Shown one piece after another: positions 35,987 to 45,278 of a DNA stretch of 64,000 bases. Location of the stretch: positions 1 to 64,000 of the forward strand of contig NZ_AVCS01000006.1 of NCBI RefSeq assembly GCF_000498495.1, written 5' to 3'. The position numbers and the translations under genes were made by a program. The stretch's first letter is position 1, and every line of letters begins with the position of its first letter. The notes beneath the pieces were generated by a model, which saw only the letters and a program-made list of their open reading frames with translations, did not search any database and was not told the origin of the DNA. Source of the stretch: Flavobacterium enshiense DK69. Lineage in GTDB: Bacteria; Bacteroidota; Bacteroidia; Flavobacteriales; Flavobacteriaceae.

Positions 35987-36060
35987 TAAAGTTAATTAAT
36001 AACCTTTATATCAGTAAATTATATCCGATACTATGCTGTTAAAAACGATAAATTGCACCT
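35987..36060. repeat. Upstream block of CotH copy 2, shared with copy 1
   Basis: This is the partner of 32461-32540. It carries the TAACTTTA box on the minus strand at 35987-35994, 15 bases before the ATG. The conserved TTAAAAACGATAAATT lies further upstream and could be a regulator site, because it is retained in both copies. Confidence 0.7.
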
Positions 36061-36097
36061 TTTCACAAAAGCTGATGCAAAGCACAAAGCACAGCAT

Positions 36098-36129
36098 AAA
36101 AAGGAGATGTTTTTTATACGCCTCCTTTT
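36098..36129 (-). terminator. Terminator of CotH copy 3
   Basis: AAAAGGAG pairs with CTCCTTTT around a 15-base loop; on the minus strand the stem is followed by T residues. It lies 20 bases past the stop. Confidence 0.75.
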
Positions 36130-36148
36130 GAATTGGTGACTATCCGAA

Positions 36149-39100
36149 TTATTTTTTGAGAATTTTTTTGGTTTCCGATTTCCCGTCTCCTTCCAATTGC
36201 AATAAGTATAAGCCGGATGATAAATGAGCCAGATTTATTTGACCACCTTCGATTGGTCCATTCTGAATCAGTTTTCCGTCAATTCCGAAAAGTCTGTAGT
36301 CAAGATGGTTTAATCTGTGAATGATGTGAACCACATCCGTGATAGGGTTCGGATACACAACGAAATCGGGAATAGAATTTTCCTCGGTGGTTAATGTTTG
36401 TGATACTCCTTCTACACTGATATTGTTGAGGGTAATATTCTTGTCGGTATCTACGGTCATATTGGGACCGGTGAAACGAAGACGTATTTTGAAATTCGGA
36501 TTGTTATTAACCGTCGGTATCGTTTTTAAATCCGATACAATCCGTTGATAGTTTGCCGAAATCGGAAAGGCAGATGTGGTCATCCCTGCGGTTGTCCATA
36601 CCGGAGTGCCAGCGTTTGTCGCATATTCCAATGTGATTCCAGTGGCAGCTCCTTCGTCTATAACTGCAAAGGCAAACTTAATGTCTTTATAACCTGCCGT
36701 AGAAATATTAAAAATCATAGTATTCTGTAATGCGCCACTTTGAAAAGGCTGTCTTATTTGCAGCCCTCTCATATTGGAAAAGGCATATGGTGTGTTTTCG
36801 TTAACTTCCGCGAAATAATTCAGCGATGTTGGGTTATTTCGTCGTTCCATGGATGCTTTTCGCCAATTGGGGCTCGAGTTGGTAAAAGGATATCCGGATA
36901 ACGAGGATTGGTATTGGATATTACCTTTACCAGTTGGTCCATACGGAAATGTAGAGGCCAACGAAGTTAATGGTGTATCGTTCGGAATATCGGTATCCAT
37001 TGCCCAGAAGTAAATGATTTTCGGGACAGCATTATTTGTGGAAGGTATGAAATTAGCCGTCAGTGCAATATTAGCTGTTGGCGTTACGGTTATTTCGGCA
37101 GTCGTACTGCTATTGGCTCCGCTCCAATGGCTAAATGCATAGCCAGGCATCGGAATCGCTTTTACCTTGACAGGGATGTTGTGAAAATAGATCCCGGTCC
37201 ATGGATACGTATTGGCTGGTACTCCAGGAGTAGACGGAAGAATGTTTATCGTATTCAATTTCACATATCCGTGAGCCGGATTGGATACATCAAGTCTGAT
37301 ATTGATATCGCTGTTTATTCCGAATTTTTGTCGGATATGTTGTCTTTGAAAGGCAGGACGCTCGTTGCCGAATTCATTCATATTAGTGATGCTTTCTTCC
37401 CACCATCCGTAAGAGGCAGATTTCCAACGGTCCAGATGTTCCTGCATTTCAGGTTGGATCCTGTTTTTCATCGTTGCTGAAATTGCTGTGAAACGACTCG
37501 GAAGAAAATAGGTGTTCATCAAATCGGCAAAACGGTTGATGAAGTCATTTTTAAAAGTGGAATTAGCCAAGAGGCTTCTCAGCACCAAAGTGGATTCCGG
37601 CGGATTGCCAGGACTGCTACTGTTGGGATCTGTAGCCACTGCAAGATTATTGTGGTTATTGGTGCCCGTTGTGGAGCCAAAGCAATCGTCATTGTCTTTC
37701 ATGGCCGCACGCCATCGGCCGTCCAATCCATATAAGGCATCTGGCGTGTAAGTGGTTTTTTTTCTCCAGAACACGGTATTATAACGCGGCCAGTCGGTAT
37801 TGTCAAAATAAATGTTCGCGATGTAATAATCCCTCATGTTGTCAACATCTATCTGCGTTTTTATGTACTCGAAATTGGTAGCTATTGCAAGGCTGTTGCT
37901 GTTTAGAAAGTTATATACATTAGTATTGTAGTGGCTTCCAACAGAGCCTTTTTGGTCGTTTTCCATGAAATCTAAGTCCACTTCCTCTATTCCGCATACG
38001 TTTTTGAAATAATATTCGTCAAATCGTTCCCTTAGGTTTAAAATACCCCAGTATTCTCCATTAATAAAGGTAATTGTGGGTTGATAGGCCATGGTTTCCA
38101 TACCGGTTCCTTTCATCAGCTCATCGGCAAATGCGTCACGGAACATGGTATCGAAGAAATCACCTCCGGCATTTCTTAAAATCAGGCGGTTAAAGGTGGT
38201 TAGGCTTTCATCGTCAAAAAACCTATAATTCATACTGGCTTTACCATAACTGTCTCTTGCCAGTAATCGCAATGATTTGCTTTGCCATCCTCGCGAATAA
38301 CCTCCGTGCGTGCGTATTCCGATGTCCTGGTTGAAAACTTCGGCGCCATTTTTAATGTAACTCATGTTTCCGGTTCGCTCCCAGGCATCACCTTCGAGCC
38401 TGAAATTAGCATCATAATTATAGGGGTCGGCATTTACGTTTGGGTTGGCATCACGCCACATGTCGAACATCATCCCTGCCACATAAATACCGGTGGAATA
38501 ATCAAAAAGTTTGTTTTCGGTTAAACTCAAAGAGACTACCGGCAATGAAAATGTGTTGGCAGGAGCTATGAAATAGGTCTTTGAAGTGGTTTTACTCGGT
38601 ACATAACCGCTTTTTATGGCTTTAGCCCTTACCACAGTTCCTTTAAAAATAGGACCGGCGGGAATATAAGTGGGATTGTGATGATGTGTGGAAGACATCT
38701 TGGCCAGGTCGTTGGGTTGCGATGAGCGGTTAACTATCTGTAAAGCACCGGAATAAGTGAAGGAGCGATAGCTGTTTGACAGTAAAGGGCCATCTGAATC
38801 CGACCGTAATTCCTGATAACTGTTTTTATATGAATATGTTTTGCCTCCCAAGTTGTTGGGATCGGGATCGGAACCATCCAAAGTGTAAATAATGGTTGTC
38901 CCGGGGACAGTATTTGTGATGGCCAGATTTATATTAGACGGGTAAAAACCTCCCGCCTTGTCAAACATCAGCTCTGGTAAAATTCCGGAGTAGGCCGTTG
39001 TTGAATTAGGCTGTCCGGGAGTGGGTGTGCTGAAATAAAAATAACTTCCTGTCCCGTTGGGAGACTTCCCGTAGGAGATATTATCTGGCAGTGACACGGT

Positions 39101-39490
39101 GGGGAAGGTAGAAAGTGTTGTGGTAGACTGATTGGTGAGATACAACGTTTCGCCATCGGCACCAATTTTAAAATTGGTATGCAGTGCATTTGCGGGATTA
39201 GTTTTGTTTTTATCGGAACACCATACCAACAGGTATTGCCCTGGATTTAGGGTAACGGCAGGAAAAGACCATTTGTGTCGTAAGGCTGCATCGTCAGAAA
39301 GTCCATACCCGTTTAGATTCACAGCCGTGGATCCATAATTATATATTTCTACCCAATCTTCATAATTTCCGTCTTCATCCTGATTTATTGAGGTGTTGGA
39401 AGCTAGTACTTCGTTTATGGTCACGCTTTGTGAAAAAGCTATGTTGGTGAAAAGCAAAAGAGCAAAGAGCCGTGTAAATATCGATTTCAT
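36149..39490 (-). CDS. CotH kinase / lamin-tail / T9SS surface protein, copy 3
   Basis: The 1,113 aa protein has a signal peptide unlike that of copies 1 and 2 (MKSIFTRLFALLLFTNIAFS), then the same domains: lamin-tail, chitobiase-like repeat, CotH kinase, InlB-like repeat (VKVKAIPMPGYAFSHWSGA), beta-sandwich and T9SS sorting domain (VVYPNPITD to the end). The kinase loop is KDNDDCFG (Asp599, Asp601). Its mature sequence is close to copy 2 and more distant from copy 1. Its upstream region is also distinct. The triplet stands between the rhamnose operon and the glycosyltransferase genes. Confidence 0.9.
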   Translation of the reverse strand: MKSIFTRLFALLLFTNIAFSQSVTINEVLASNTSINQDEDGNYEDWVEIYNYGSTAVNLNGYGLSDDAALRHKWSFPAVTLNPGQYLLVWCSDKNKTNPANALHTNFKIGADGETLYLTNQSTTTLSTFPTVSLPDNISYGKSPNGTGSYFYFSTPTPGQPNSTTAYSGILPELMFDKAGGFYPSNINLAITNTVPGTTIIYTLDGSDPDPNNLGGKTYSYKNSYQELRSDSDGPLLSNSYRSFTYSGALQIVNRSSQPNDLAKMSSTHHHNPTYIPAGPIFKGTVVRAKAIKSGYVPSKTTSKTYFIAPANTFSLPVVSLSLTENKLFDYSTGIYVAGMMFDMWRDANPNVNADPYNYDANFRLEGDAWERTGNMSYIKNGAEVFNQDIGIRTHGGYSRGWQSKSLRLLARDSYGKASMNYRFFDDESLTTFNRLILRNAGGDFFDTMFRDAFADELMKGTGMETMAYQPTITFINGEYWGILNLRERFDEYYFKNVCGIEEVDLDFMENDQKGSVGSHYNTNVYNFLNSNSLAIATNFEYIKTQIDVDNMRDYYIANIYFDNTDWPRYNTVFWRKKTTYTPDALYGLDGRWRAAMKDNDDCFGSTTGTNNHNNLAVATDPNSSSPGNPPESTLVLRSLLANSTFKNDFINRFADLMNTYFLPSRFTAISATMKNRIQPEMQEHLDRWKSASYGWWEESITNMNEFGNERPAFQRQHIRQKFGINSDINIRLDVSNPAHGYVKLNTINILPSTPGVPANTYPWTGIYFHNIPVKVKAIPMPGYAFSHWSGANSSTTAEITVTPTANIALTANFIPSTNNAVPKIIYFWAMDTDIPNDTPLTSLASTFPYGPTGKGNIQYQSSLSGYPFTNSSPNWRKASMERRNNPTSLNYFAEVNENTPYAFSNMRGLQIRQPFQSGALQNTMIFNISTAGYKDIKFAFAVIDEGAATGITLEYATNAGTPVWTTAGMTTSAFPISANYQRIVSDLKTIPTVNNNPNFKIRLRFTGPNMTVDTDKNITLNNISVEGVSQTLTTEENSIPDFVVYPNPITDVVHIIHRLNHLDYRLFGIDGKLIQNGPIEGGQINLAHLSSGLYLLQLEGDGKSETKKILKK

Positions 39491-39839
39491 AACACAACAA
39501 GTTGAATGTTAAACACATAAAATTATTTAATAAAAATAGGATGTGTTCATTTTGTCGGTTAATGGGTGATATTTACGATGAAAGGGTTAGAGTAGGGGTT
39601 ATTGTAAGAAAGGATTCGTTTAATGTCTGATTCTTTTCTTAGAAGAGAACTTTTTAAAGTTTTAAGGTACGAACTTCCTTTGATTTAATATGCTTAAAAT
39701 TAAACTTTTAGAATCAATGTTAATTTTAAATCTTGTTGAAGTATGGGAAATTACCTGGTGGTAGGAGTATTGCGTTTTTTACCTTAAAGAGAAAAATCCT
39801 TTTGGGTTGAGGCAAAACTAATATCTGTGTCGGCTTAAT
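39491..39839. other. Intergenic region upstream of CotH copy 3
   Basis: This 349-base gap lies between two minus-strand genes. It must hold the copy 3 promoter and the end of the O-antigen ligase-like transcript. A TAGTTTTG box on the minus strand at 39813-39820 and TATTTTTA closer to copy 3 are possible -7 boxes; neither is decisive. I see no ORF or clear terminator. Confidence 0.5.
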
Positions 39840-41087
39840 CTACACCTGATTAAAGTCTGGCGTATTGTCTTTTGTTTTGAAAAAAGTATAGAAAATCAAA
39901 CAAAAAAAGAATAAACCATACTGTCTGTAGAAAAAGTCTTCTGTAAGGTTCAAAATAAATATGTTTGCCATTGAAACGGAAAGGATAAAGCAATTTATAT
40001 GCAAAACATATCTAATGACCCGGTAAACGAAATAAAGAAAAAATACAAAACCAATTATACCGCTTGAAATCAAAATATATAAAAAGTAGTTGTGGGTCAA
40101 GTAGTTCTTTCCAACATAAAAGTCAGTTTCATAATTTCTTGAAAAACATTCTTCTAGAGCAGGGCCCAAATGTGAAAAGCCAAGCCCTTCAATATAGTTT
40201 TCCTTTACCAGTTCCATGGAACAGCCTACAATGGCCACACGTATGTTCGTAGAATCATAAGCAAGGCCGGATGGAGGCCTGTTATAGCTTTCTATGATTT
40301 CCGTAAATCGCCCTTTAATTCCCGGGACAACTATAATCATCGTGGAAATCAAAGCAGTAAAGCCTGCAAACAAGGCGATTTTTTGTTTTAAATTTAATGA
40401 TGTGCGGAACAAAAGTGTAGCGCTGATCAAAATGAAAAGCAAAAGGATATTTATTTTAACCAATAACATTAGGGTAATGGCTATAAAAACCAGGATATAT
40501 AATATTTCGAAGTATTTTTTCCTTTTAAGGATATTATCCAGTGAAAAGGCACAACAAAGAAAGACAAAAGAGGTAAAATAGGTAGGGTGGATTTTAAAAA
40601 ACGGAGTCTCATTATATACAAAATCCCTGAATTTGGGGATGTTGTATGTATACCGGAAGAAATCTTCAAAATCGTAGTAATAAAGGAATAAAATTATATA
40701 GGCTATCGATATGAGTGCACAAACATTTTTTAGGATGTTTAAATAGAAGTTTAATTTTTCTTTAGTAAAAGCCTTTTGTGGAAGTAAGGAGAAAATAATT
40801 GGGAACAGCAGAAAAAAAAGGGCATTCTTCGCTGGGCCTAAATCATTTGCTGAGGAAAAATCGAGAATACACCGAATCAGGATAATCCAAAAAGGGATAC
40901 TTAAATATATGGCATCTTTTAAAATCAGGGAGTGTTTCTTTGTTAAAAGAACATAAATAAGCGCGGCAACGCTCAACAAAATAAAAAAAAACGTAGAGAG
41001 GCTTTCCTTGAAAAGCGGAAATGCAAACAATAACGGCACTAAAACAAGCAGAACCTTCTCGAGATTATTTTTGGCTAATACGCTCAT
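39840..41087 (-). CDS. O-antigen ligase/polymerase-like membrane protein
   Basis: The 415 aa inner-membrane protein has about ten to eleven hydrophobic segments and a long periplasmic loop (about 265-330) with the O-antigen ligase pattern (STNIRVAIVGCSMELVKENY, then GLGFSHLGP and LTHNYFLYILISSGIIG). WaaL/Wzy-superfamily proteins ligate or polymerise undecaprenyl-linked glycans. Which it does cannot be told from sequence. Its start overlaps the end of the upstream glycosyltransferase by 23 bases, so the two are probably co-translated. Confidence 0.82.
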   Translation of the reverse strand: MSVLAKNNLEKVLLVLVPLLFAFPLFKESLSTFFFILLSVAALIYVLLTKKHSLILKDAIYLSIPFWIILIRCILDFSSANDLGPAKNALFFLLFPIIFSLLPQKAFTKEKLNFYLNILKNVCALISIAYIILFLYYYDFEDFFRYTYNIPKFRDFVYNETPFFKIHPTYFTSFVFLCCAFSLDNILKRKKYFEILYILVFIAITLMLLVKINILLLFILISATLLFRTSLNLKQKIALFAGFTALISTMIIVVPGIKGRFTEIIESYNRPPSGLAYDSTNIRVAIVGCSMELVKENYIEGLGFSHLGPALEECFSRNYETDFYVGKNYLTHNYFLYILISSGIIGFVFFLYFVYRVIRYVLHINCFILSVSMANIFILNLTEDFFYRQYGLFFFCLIFYTFFKTKDNTPDFNQV

Positions 41088-42297
41088 TTATTTCAGAGGT
41101 AATTTTTGTTAGGATGGTATTTTCAGAAAAAGTTTCCAATACAAAATTCCTGGCATTGATTCCAGTCTTTGTTGCAAGGTCACTGTTGTTTTTCAAGGTT
41201 ATTAATTGATTGTAAATAAATTCAGCATCATTATTATAGAAAAACATTCCTCCATCAGATTTTTTCAATATGGCCGCTACTTCTGAATTTTGGTTTCCTG
41301 TGATTAGTGAAGGCCGTGCACTCGCCATCATACCCAACAGTTTTGAAGGCATAACCGTGTCTACCACGTCCGTTTTCTGGAACAGGAAATGTACATTGGC
41401 AGAACATAATAAATCGGATAATTCATCATAGTTAACCAATGGTAAAAACTTGATAAATGAATAATGTTGGACTTTCGATTTTAAGGTTTCAAGGTAGCTG
41501 CCATCACCTACGATTACAATCTCGATATCGGGATCTGTCACCATACTGCAAAATCTTTCGAAAAACTCCCAGTCTTGTTTTTCTCCCACATTACCGGAAT
41601 ACAAAAGTGTGAACTTCGAAGGGTCTATATAACTATGCTGATTGTGATGTGAAGGATTTATGTTCCCGGCTGAAACCCAATTAGGAAAGTATACAATATC
41701 TTTTGCATTCGATTTTTCACTGATTTTTGACAGCATATTGTTGCTGATACTGCTTATGGTGTCTGCACGATTCAACAAGAAAGATTCTAAGGAAAAGATG
41801 ATTTTCTTTAATGGCTTTGTAAGAATATTGTTTTTCAGAATCCCCGTTTCCAATGCCAGGTCAAATTCAAAATCCTGAATGTGTACCCATAATTTTGATT
41901 TTAGTCTTCTTGCTAAAAGAAAAGCAGGAAAAATAGAGAATGTGAACGGAACTATGCAAAATACGATGTCTGAAGATTGTATTTTACGGGAATTAACAAG
42001 ATTGCCGTAAAATAGGCTCAACATTAAACGTATGCGCCCTAAGAAAGTAATTTTTTCCGGAACAAATTGTTTATATCTGAAAATGGTACAACCGTCTATT
42101 TGCTCAATATAGAACTTGGATTTGTCTTTGTATGTTTCGCTTATTTTCCACTGAGGGTAATAAGGGAATCCGGTAATGATATTTACCTGAAAGCCTTTAC
42201 TTACAAGATGTTTTGCAAATTGAGTGGTATAAAGGCCTATGGCAGTATCCTCCGGATAATAATTGGCTGTGAAAATGGTAGCTGTAAAACTCTTCAT
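41065..42297 (-). CDS. WcaI-like glycosyltransferase (GT4)
   Basis: I choose the ATG at 42297 (MKSFTATIFTANYYPEDTAIG), giving 410 aa, because a -7 box at 42318-42325 lies between it and the longer start at 42360. The GT-B fold shows the N-terminal AIGLYTTQFAKHL and the C-terminal donor-binding region SGNVGEKQDWEFFERF and PSKLLGMMASARPSLI. It resembles colanic acid WcaI-type transferases that extend lipid-linked glycans in the cytosol. The sugar is unknown. It forms a two-gene unit with the ligase-like gene. Confidence 0.85.
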   Translation of the reverse strand: MKSFTATIFTANYYPEDTAIGLYTTQFAKHLVSKGFQVNIITGFPYYPQWKISETYKDKSKFYIEQIDGCTIFRYKQFVPEKITFLGRIRLMLSLFYGNLVNSRKIQSSDIVFCIVPFTFSIFPAFLLARRLKSKLWVHIQDFEFDLALETGILKNNILTKPLKKIIFSLESFLLNRADTISSISNNMLSKISEKSNAKDIVYFPNWVSAGNINPSHHNQHSYIDPSKFTLLYSGNVGEKQDWEFFERFCSMVTDPDIEIVIVGDGSYLETLKSKVQHYSFIKFLPLVNYDELSDLLCSANVHFLFQKTDVVDTVMPSKLLGMMASARPSLITGNQNSEVAAILKKSDGGMFFYNNDAEFIYNQLITLKNNSDLATKTGINARNFVLETFSENTILTKITSEINERISQK

Positions 42298-42317
42298 AGA
42301 AGAAGGAAAAATGATGG

Positions 42318-42325
42318 CAAAAGTA
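42318..42325 (-). promoter_or_regulatory. -7 box of WcaI-like gene
   Basis: TACTTTTG on the minus strand lies 20 bases before the ATG at 42297 and fits TAnnTTTG. Confidence 0.5.
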
Positions 42326-42389
42326 TTGTTTTTTATATGTTTTGTTGGTGTAAAAGGCAAAAAAAATTTCGATTTGTTAGTTTTTGTTA

Positions 42390-42397
42390 TACATTTG
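42390..42397 (+). promoter_or_regulatory. -7 box of lipoprotein gene
   Basis: TACATTTG lies 20 bases before the ATG at 42418. It makes longer reading frames that start further upstream unlikely. Confidence 0.55.
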
Positions 42398-42417
42398 CGA
42401 CACTAAAAAAAATAAAA

Positions 42418-42939
42418 ATGAAAAGAATATTCGCATTATTTATTGTAATTGCCTCTCTTGTTTCTTGCGGACGTGATAAAGAAGCTGCTAATGGAGAAGC
42501 AAATACAGAAGCAGCAGTTGAAAAAGATCAATATTCACTTGCGCTTGAAGCAATTTATGAAAAAGACGATGTGTTAAAAGTTGTTTATAAACTCGATGGG
42601 TATTGGAAAGAAGATGGGCCGATTGAATTCAAAGTTAAAGGAAGCCCGGTTGCTCAGAAATTAGACATCAAATTACCTGAAGGCGTTGTAATGCAAAACG
42701 CAAAAATTTTCTTAAGTTCAAACAAAGACCAAAAATCGTTAAAGATTATATCTTTAAACGTTGTTAACAAAGGAGTTTTCTGTTTACAGGACGGAAGTAC
42801 TTATGGAGACTATTTCGATGCTAATGACGGTTTGGTATGGAACGAAAAGGAAGCTAAATTAATCCTTAGTCATGATAAAACATTCCCTCCTGGAATTGGC
42901 GGTAATGCTAAATTGGAAGGATTATTGCCTTTGAATTAA
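42418..42939 (+). CDS. Small lipoprotein
   Basis: The 173 aa protein has a lipobox: a short basic start, hydrophobic core and ASLVSCGRDKE with Cys19 as the likely lipidated residue, followed by an Ala/Glu-rich linker. The rest is a beta-rich domain (about 40-173) of no family I recognise. Longer frames starting upstream run across the promoter and the divergent gene and were not used. It is the only + strand gene inside the minus-strand glycosyltransferase region and has its own promoter and terminator. Confidence 0.8.
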   Translation: MKRIFALFIVIASLVSCGRDKEAANGEANTEAAVEKDQYSLALEAIYEKDDVLKVVYKLDGYWKEDGPIEFKVKGSPVAQKLDIKLPEGVVMQNAKIFLSSNKDQKSLKIISLNVVNKGVFCLQDGSTYGDYFDANDGLVWNEKEAKLILSHDKTFPPGIGGNAKLEGLLPLN

Positions 42940-42958
42940 AAGATAAAGATTTTGAATA

Positions 42959-42990
42959 TAAAAAAGCCGCTTATTATTAAGCGGCTTTTT
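42959..42990. terminator. Bidirectional terminator lipoprotein / GT4 gene
   Basis: AAAAAGCCGCTTA and TAAGCGGCTTTTT form a 13-bp stem with a 4-base loop between the convergent genes. Confidence 0.9.
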
Positions 42991-42993
42991 CTA

Positions 42994-44079
42994 TTAAAGA
43001 CTGTCATATAATTGCTCCCATAGGATCCCTTTCTGTTCCCAGCTATAGTTTTGTAATACATAATCTGCCATTTGCTTACCTCTTTCTAACCGTTCGGTTA
43101 TATCCCAACTTACCGCTTGGTTTAAAGCAGTTATCAATTCTTCTACATCAGGTTTTATCATGATGCCGCCATTGGTGTTCCATTCGGGATTTATGCCGGT
43201 ATTAAATGTTGTGATAACTGGGGCTTTGCATGCAGCTGCTTCCAAATTAACCATACCAATTACTTCGGAGTAGGAAGGCGCAACAAATGCTTTAGCATTT
43301 TTAAATAACTCATATTTTTCTTTTCCGGTTACAAATTCTTTAAATACGAGCCTTTTATCAATTCCTATTTTTTTAGCATACTCCTGCATTTCCGTTTTGT
43401 ATTCACTTGGAGGGCCGATAAGAATTAACTTAATTTTTTTGTTGTCGATCTTATTAAAAGCATCCAATAATAATTTTATTCCTTTAACAACATGGAAACG
43501 ACCGAGAAAAAGAAGGTATTCGTCTTCAGGATTATACTCAGTTAAATGTGGAATTTTATTAAAATGAAACAGATTGGGAATTTCAACGATATTCTTATTG
43601 CCATTTGACAGTTTGTAAAGAATATCTCTTTCAGTTTTAGTAATTGCGTGGAGAACCGTGGCGTTTTTTAATATCTTATCTAAAATAAATTTATGATAAA
43701 GACTTTTTTTCAACCATCCTTGTTTAAAGAGATAATCTTGAAGCATACCATGGCTGCTAACCACATATGGTGAATTTTTAGTAAGAGCGGTTTTTGAAGC
43801 TTTATATTGCGGATACATCCATACGCCGTGAAGATGCAGTATGGATTCTTTGTCAATATTCTCAATATAGGTAGAATATACTTTGGAATAGTTCCAGGTT
43901 TTGGGAAAATCAAGGTCAAATTCTAAGTACTTGTCGTGTTTTTCCTTGCCAAATGTTAAAATGTTTGAGTCAAAATGAGAATCGTCATTCAGATAATTGT
44001 CTAAGTCAGTAATTACGGTCCGTAATCCACCACTTTCAAATTTTATGCTTTCGACTATATGAAAGATTTTTTTATCCAT
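42994..44079 (-). CDS. Glycosyltransferase family 4
   Basis: The 361 aa protein is a GT-B transferase. The N-terminus shows SIKFESGGLRTVITDL and HLHGVWMYPQYKASK. The C-terminal half has LLFLGRFHVVKGIKLLLDAF and the EX7E-type motif EVIGMVNLEAAACKAPVI (about 275-292), which binds the nucleotide sugar. It is the last gene of the long minus-strand operon starting at 51804, with 35 bases after the Wzy-like gene, and is followed by a strong terminator. Donor and acceptor are unknown. Confidence 0.88.
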   Translation of the reverse strand: MDKKIFHIVESIKFESGGLRTVITDLDNYLNDDSHFDSNILTFGKEKHDKYLEFDLDFPKTWNYSKVYSTYIENIDKESILHLHGVWMYPQYKASKTALTKNSPYVVSSHGMLQDYLFKQGWLKKSLYHKFILDKILKNATVLHAITKTERDILYKLSNGNKNIVEIPNLFHFNKIPHLTEYNPEDEYLLFLGRFHVVKGIKLLLDAFNKIDNKKIKLILIGPPSEYKTEMQEYAKKIGIDKRLVFKEFVTGKEKYELFKNAKAFVAPSYSEVIGMVNLEAAACKAPVITTFNTGINPEWNTNGGIMIKPDVEELITALNQAVSWDITERLERGKQMADYVLQNYSWEQKGILWEQLYDSL

Positions 44080-44114
44080 TTTATGAAATTATGCTTTTGG
44101 GGCAATATTGAAAT

Positions 44115-45275
44115 TTAGTTAGATACTTCTTTGGTTCGGAAATAATCGTAATAAAGGAACCAAACAAAGAAAAATAATTCCGGGGGAAAATAATGTCCAT
44201 CCCTGAAAAGTTTCAGTAAAAAATAAATGAAAATTCCCTGGGACAAATAATGAGTTGATTTAAAGACCAGCCATGCTTTAGACATAAAGAATAACACCAA
44301 AGCCAAGCCCAAGATACCCATTTCCGACATAATACGAACAAACAAGGAGTTGGCATCAGAAGAGTTAATGGTGTGTTTGTCCTGGGCCCTTAAATACTGC
44401 GGAGCACGCATTTCTTTTAGATATACTTTTTCGTGCATATATACGTGGCTTCCAATGCCACTTCCAAAGGGATGATCGGTAATGTTTTCTTTGGCTATAA
44501 AAATGTTGCTCAAAATCGCATAAGAACTAAGGTTCGGGTATTGGGGAAATTTGCCGGTATTGATAGAATTCAACGATTCGTAAGTATCATCCACACGTAT
44601 TTTAAAGAAGGGATAATTTGTATAAGTATAGTAGAATGCCCCTATAATTACGGGAATCATTGCTGTAAAAACAAGGACTCTTTTTATATTAAGGTTCGGA
44701 ACGACAAACATTAAAGCGCAACCTATATAACCTAAGGAGGAATTAGAAAGCACTAATGAACCAAAGATTATGGCAAATTCAACATATTTTTTTTGTTTAA
44801 AATAGTAGAAACAGGCAGGGATTACGACAATGGCATAATGTGCCGGTTCTTTAAAAATACTCTGCAGTCTACCGTCGTTGAGATTGATGTTCAAGAAGTA
44901 AAAAACATATCCGATTACAGCGGCATAGAGTGAGAGTTTAGTGTAGACCCTAATAATGTCGTTTTTATCATAAAGCGGGATAAAATTATAATAGTAAATA
45001 CCGATTATACTGATCCCGATTATTTGGGCTAACATAAAATTTGGAGGAATACCAATAACAGAATTGGCAATGATGCCATGAACGAACAATCCGCCAATTA
45101 ATAGTAGGAAAAAGTTGTTTAGCCTGATTTTCTGAGTTTGCGCCAGTATGAAATAATTTATGATAATTATAAGGTACAACAACTTCCAATCAATAATAAA
45201 ATTGAAGAAGAAAGCTTCCGTGAAAATGGCGAAAACCGATGAGTATAAAAGATATTTTTTGACTGAAAACTTCAC
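44115..45275 (-). CDS. Wzy-like O-antigen polymerase
   Basis: The 386 aa inner-membrane protein has ten or more hydrophobic helices and an extracytoplasmic loop in its second half (about 230-305) with GSGIGSHVYMHEKVYL, the kind of loop that carries the catalytic Arg residues in Wzy. Wzy joins undecaprenyl-linked repeat units in the periplasm. Sequence conservation is low in this family, so the call is based on topology and context: glycosyltransferases on one side and a GT-C-like protein on the other. A second Wzy/WaaL-like protein lies at 39840-41087. Confidence 0.75.
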   Translation of the reverse strand: MKFSVKKYLLYSSVFAIFTEAFFFNFIIDWKLLYLIIIINYFILAQTQKIRLNNFFLLLIGGLFVHGIIANSVIGIPPNFMLAQIIGISIIGIYYYNFIPLYDKNDIIRVYTKLSLYAAVIGYVFYFLNINLNDGRLQSIFKEPAHYAIVVIPACFYYFKQKKYVEFAIIFGSLVLSNSSLGYIGCALMFVVPNLNIKRVLVFTAMIPVIIGAFYYTYTNYPFFKIRVDDTYESLNSINTGKFPQYPNLSSYAILSNIFIAKENITDHPFGSGIGSHVYMHEKVYLKEMRAPQYLRAQDKHTINSSDANSLFVRIMSEMGILGLALVLFFMSKAWLVFKSTHYLSQGIFIYFLLKLFRDGHYFPPELFFFVWFLYYDYFRTKEVSN

Positions 45276-45278
45276 GTT

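Noticed and set aside
29123..39490. Transposon-like duplication around the CotH genes
   Set aside because: No transposase, terminal inverted repeats or target-site duplications were found; simple tandem duplication explains the triplet.
42067..42417. Upstream extension of the lipoprotein gene to 42067
   Set aside because: It crosses the divergent GT4 gene and the promoter, and the lipobox signal sequence begins at 42418.
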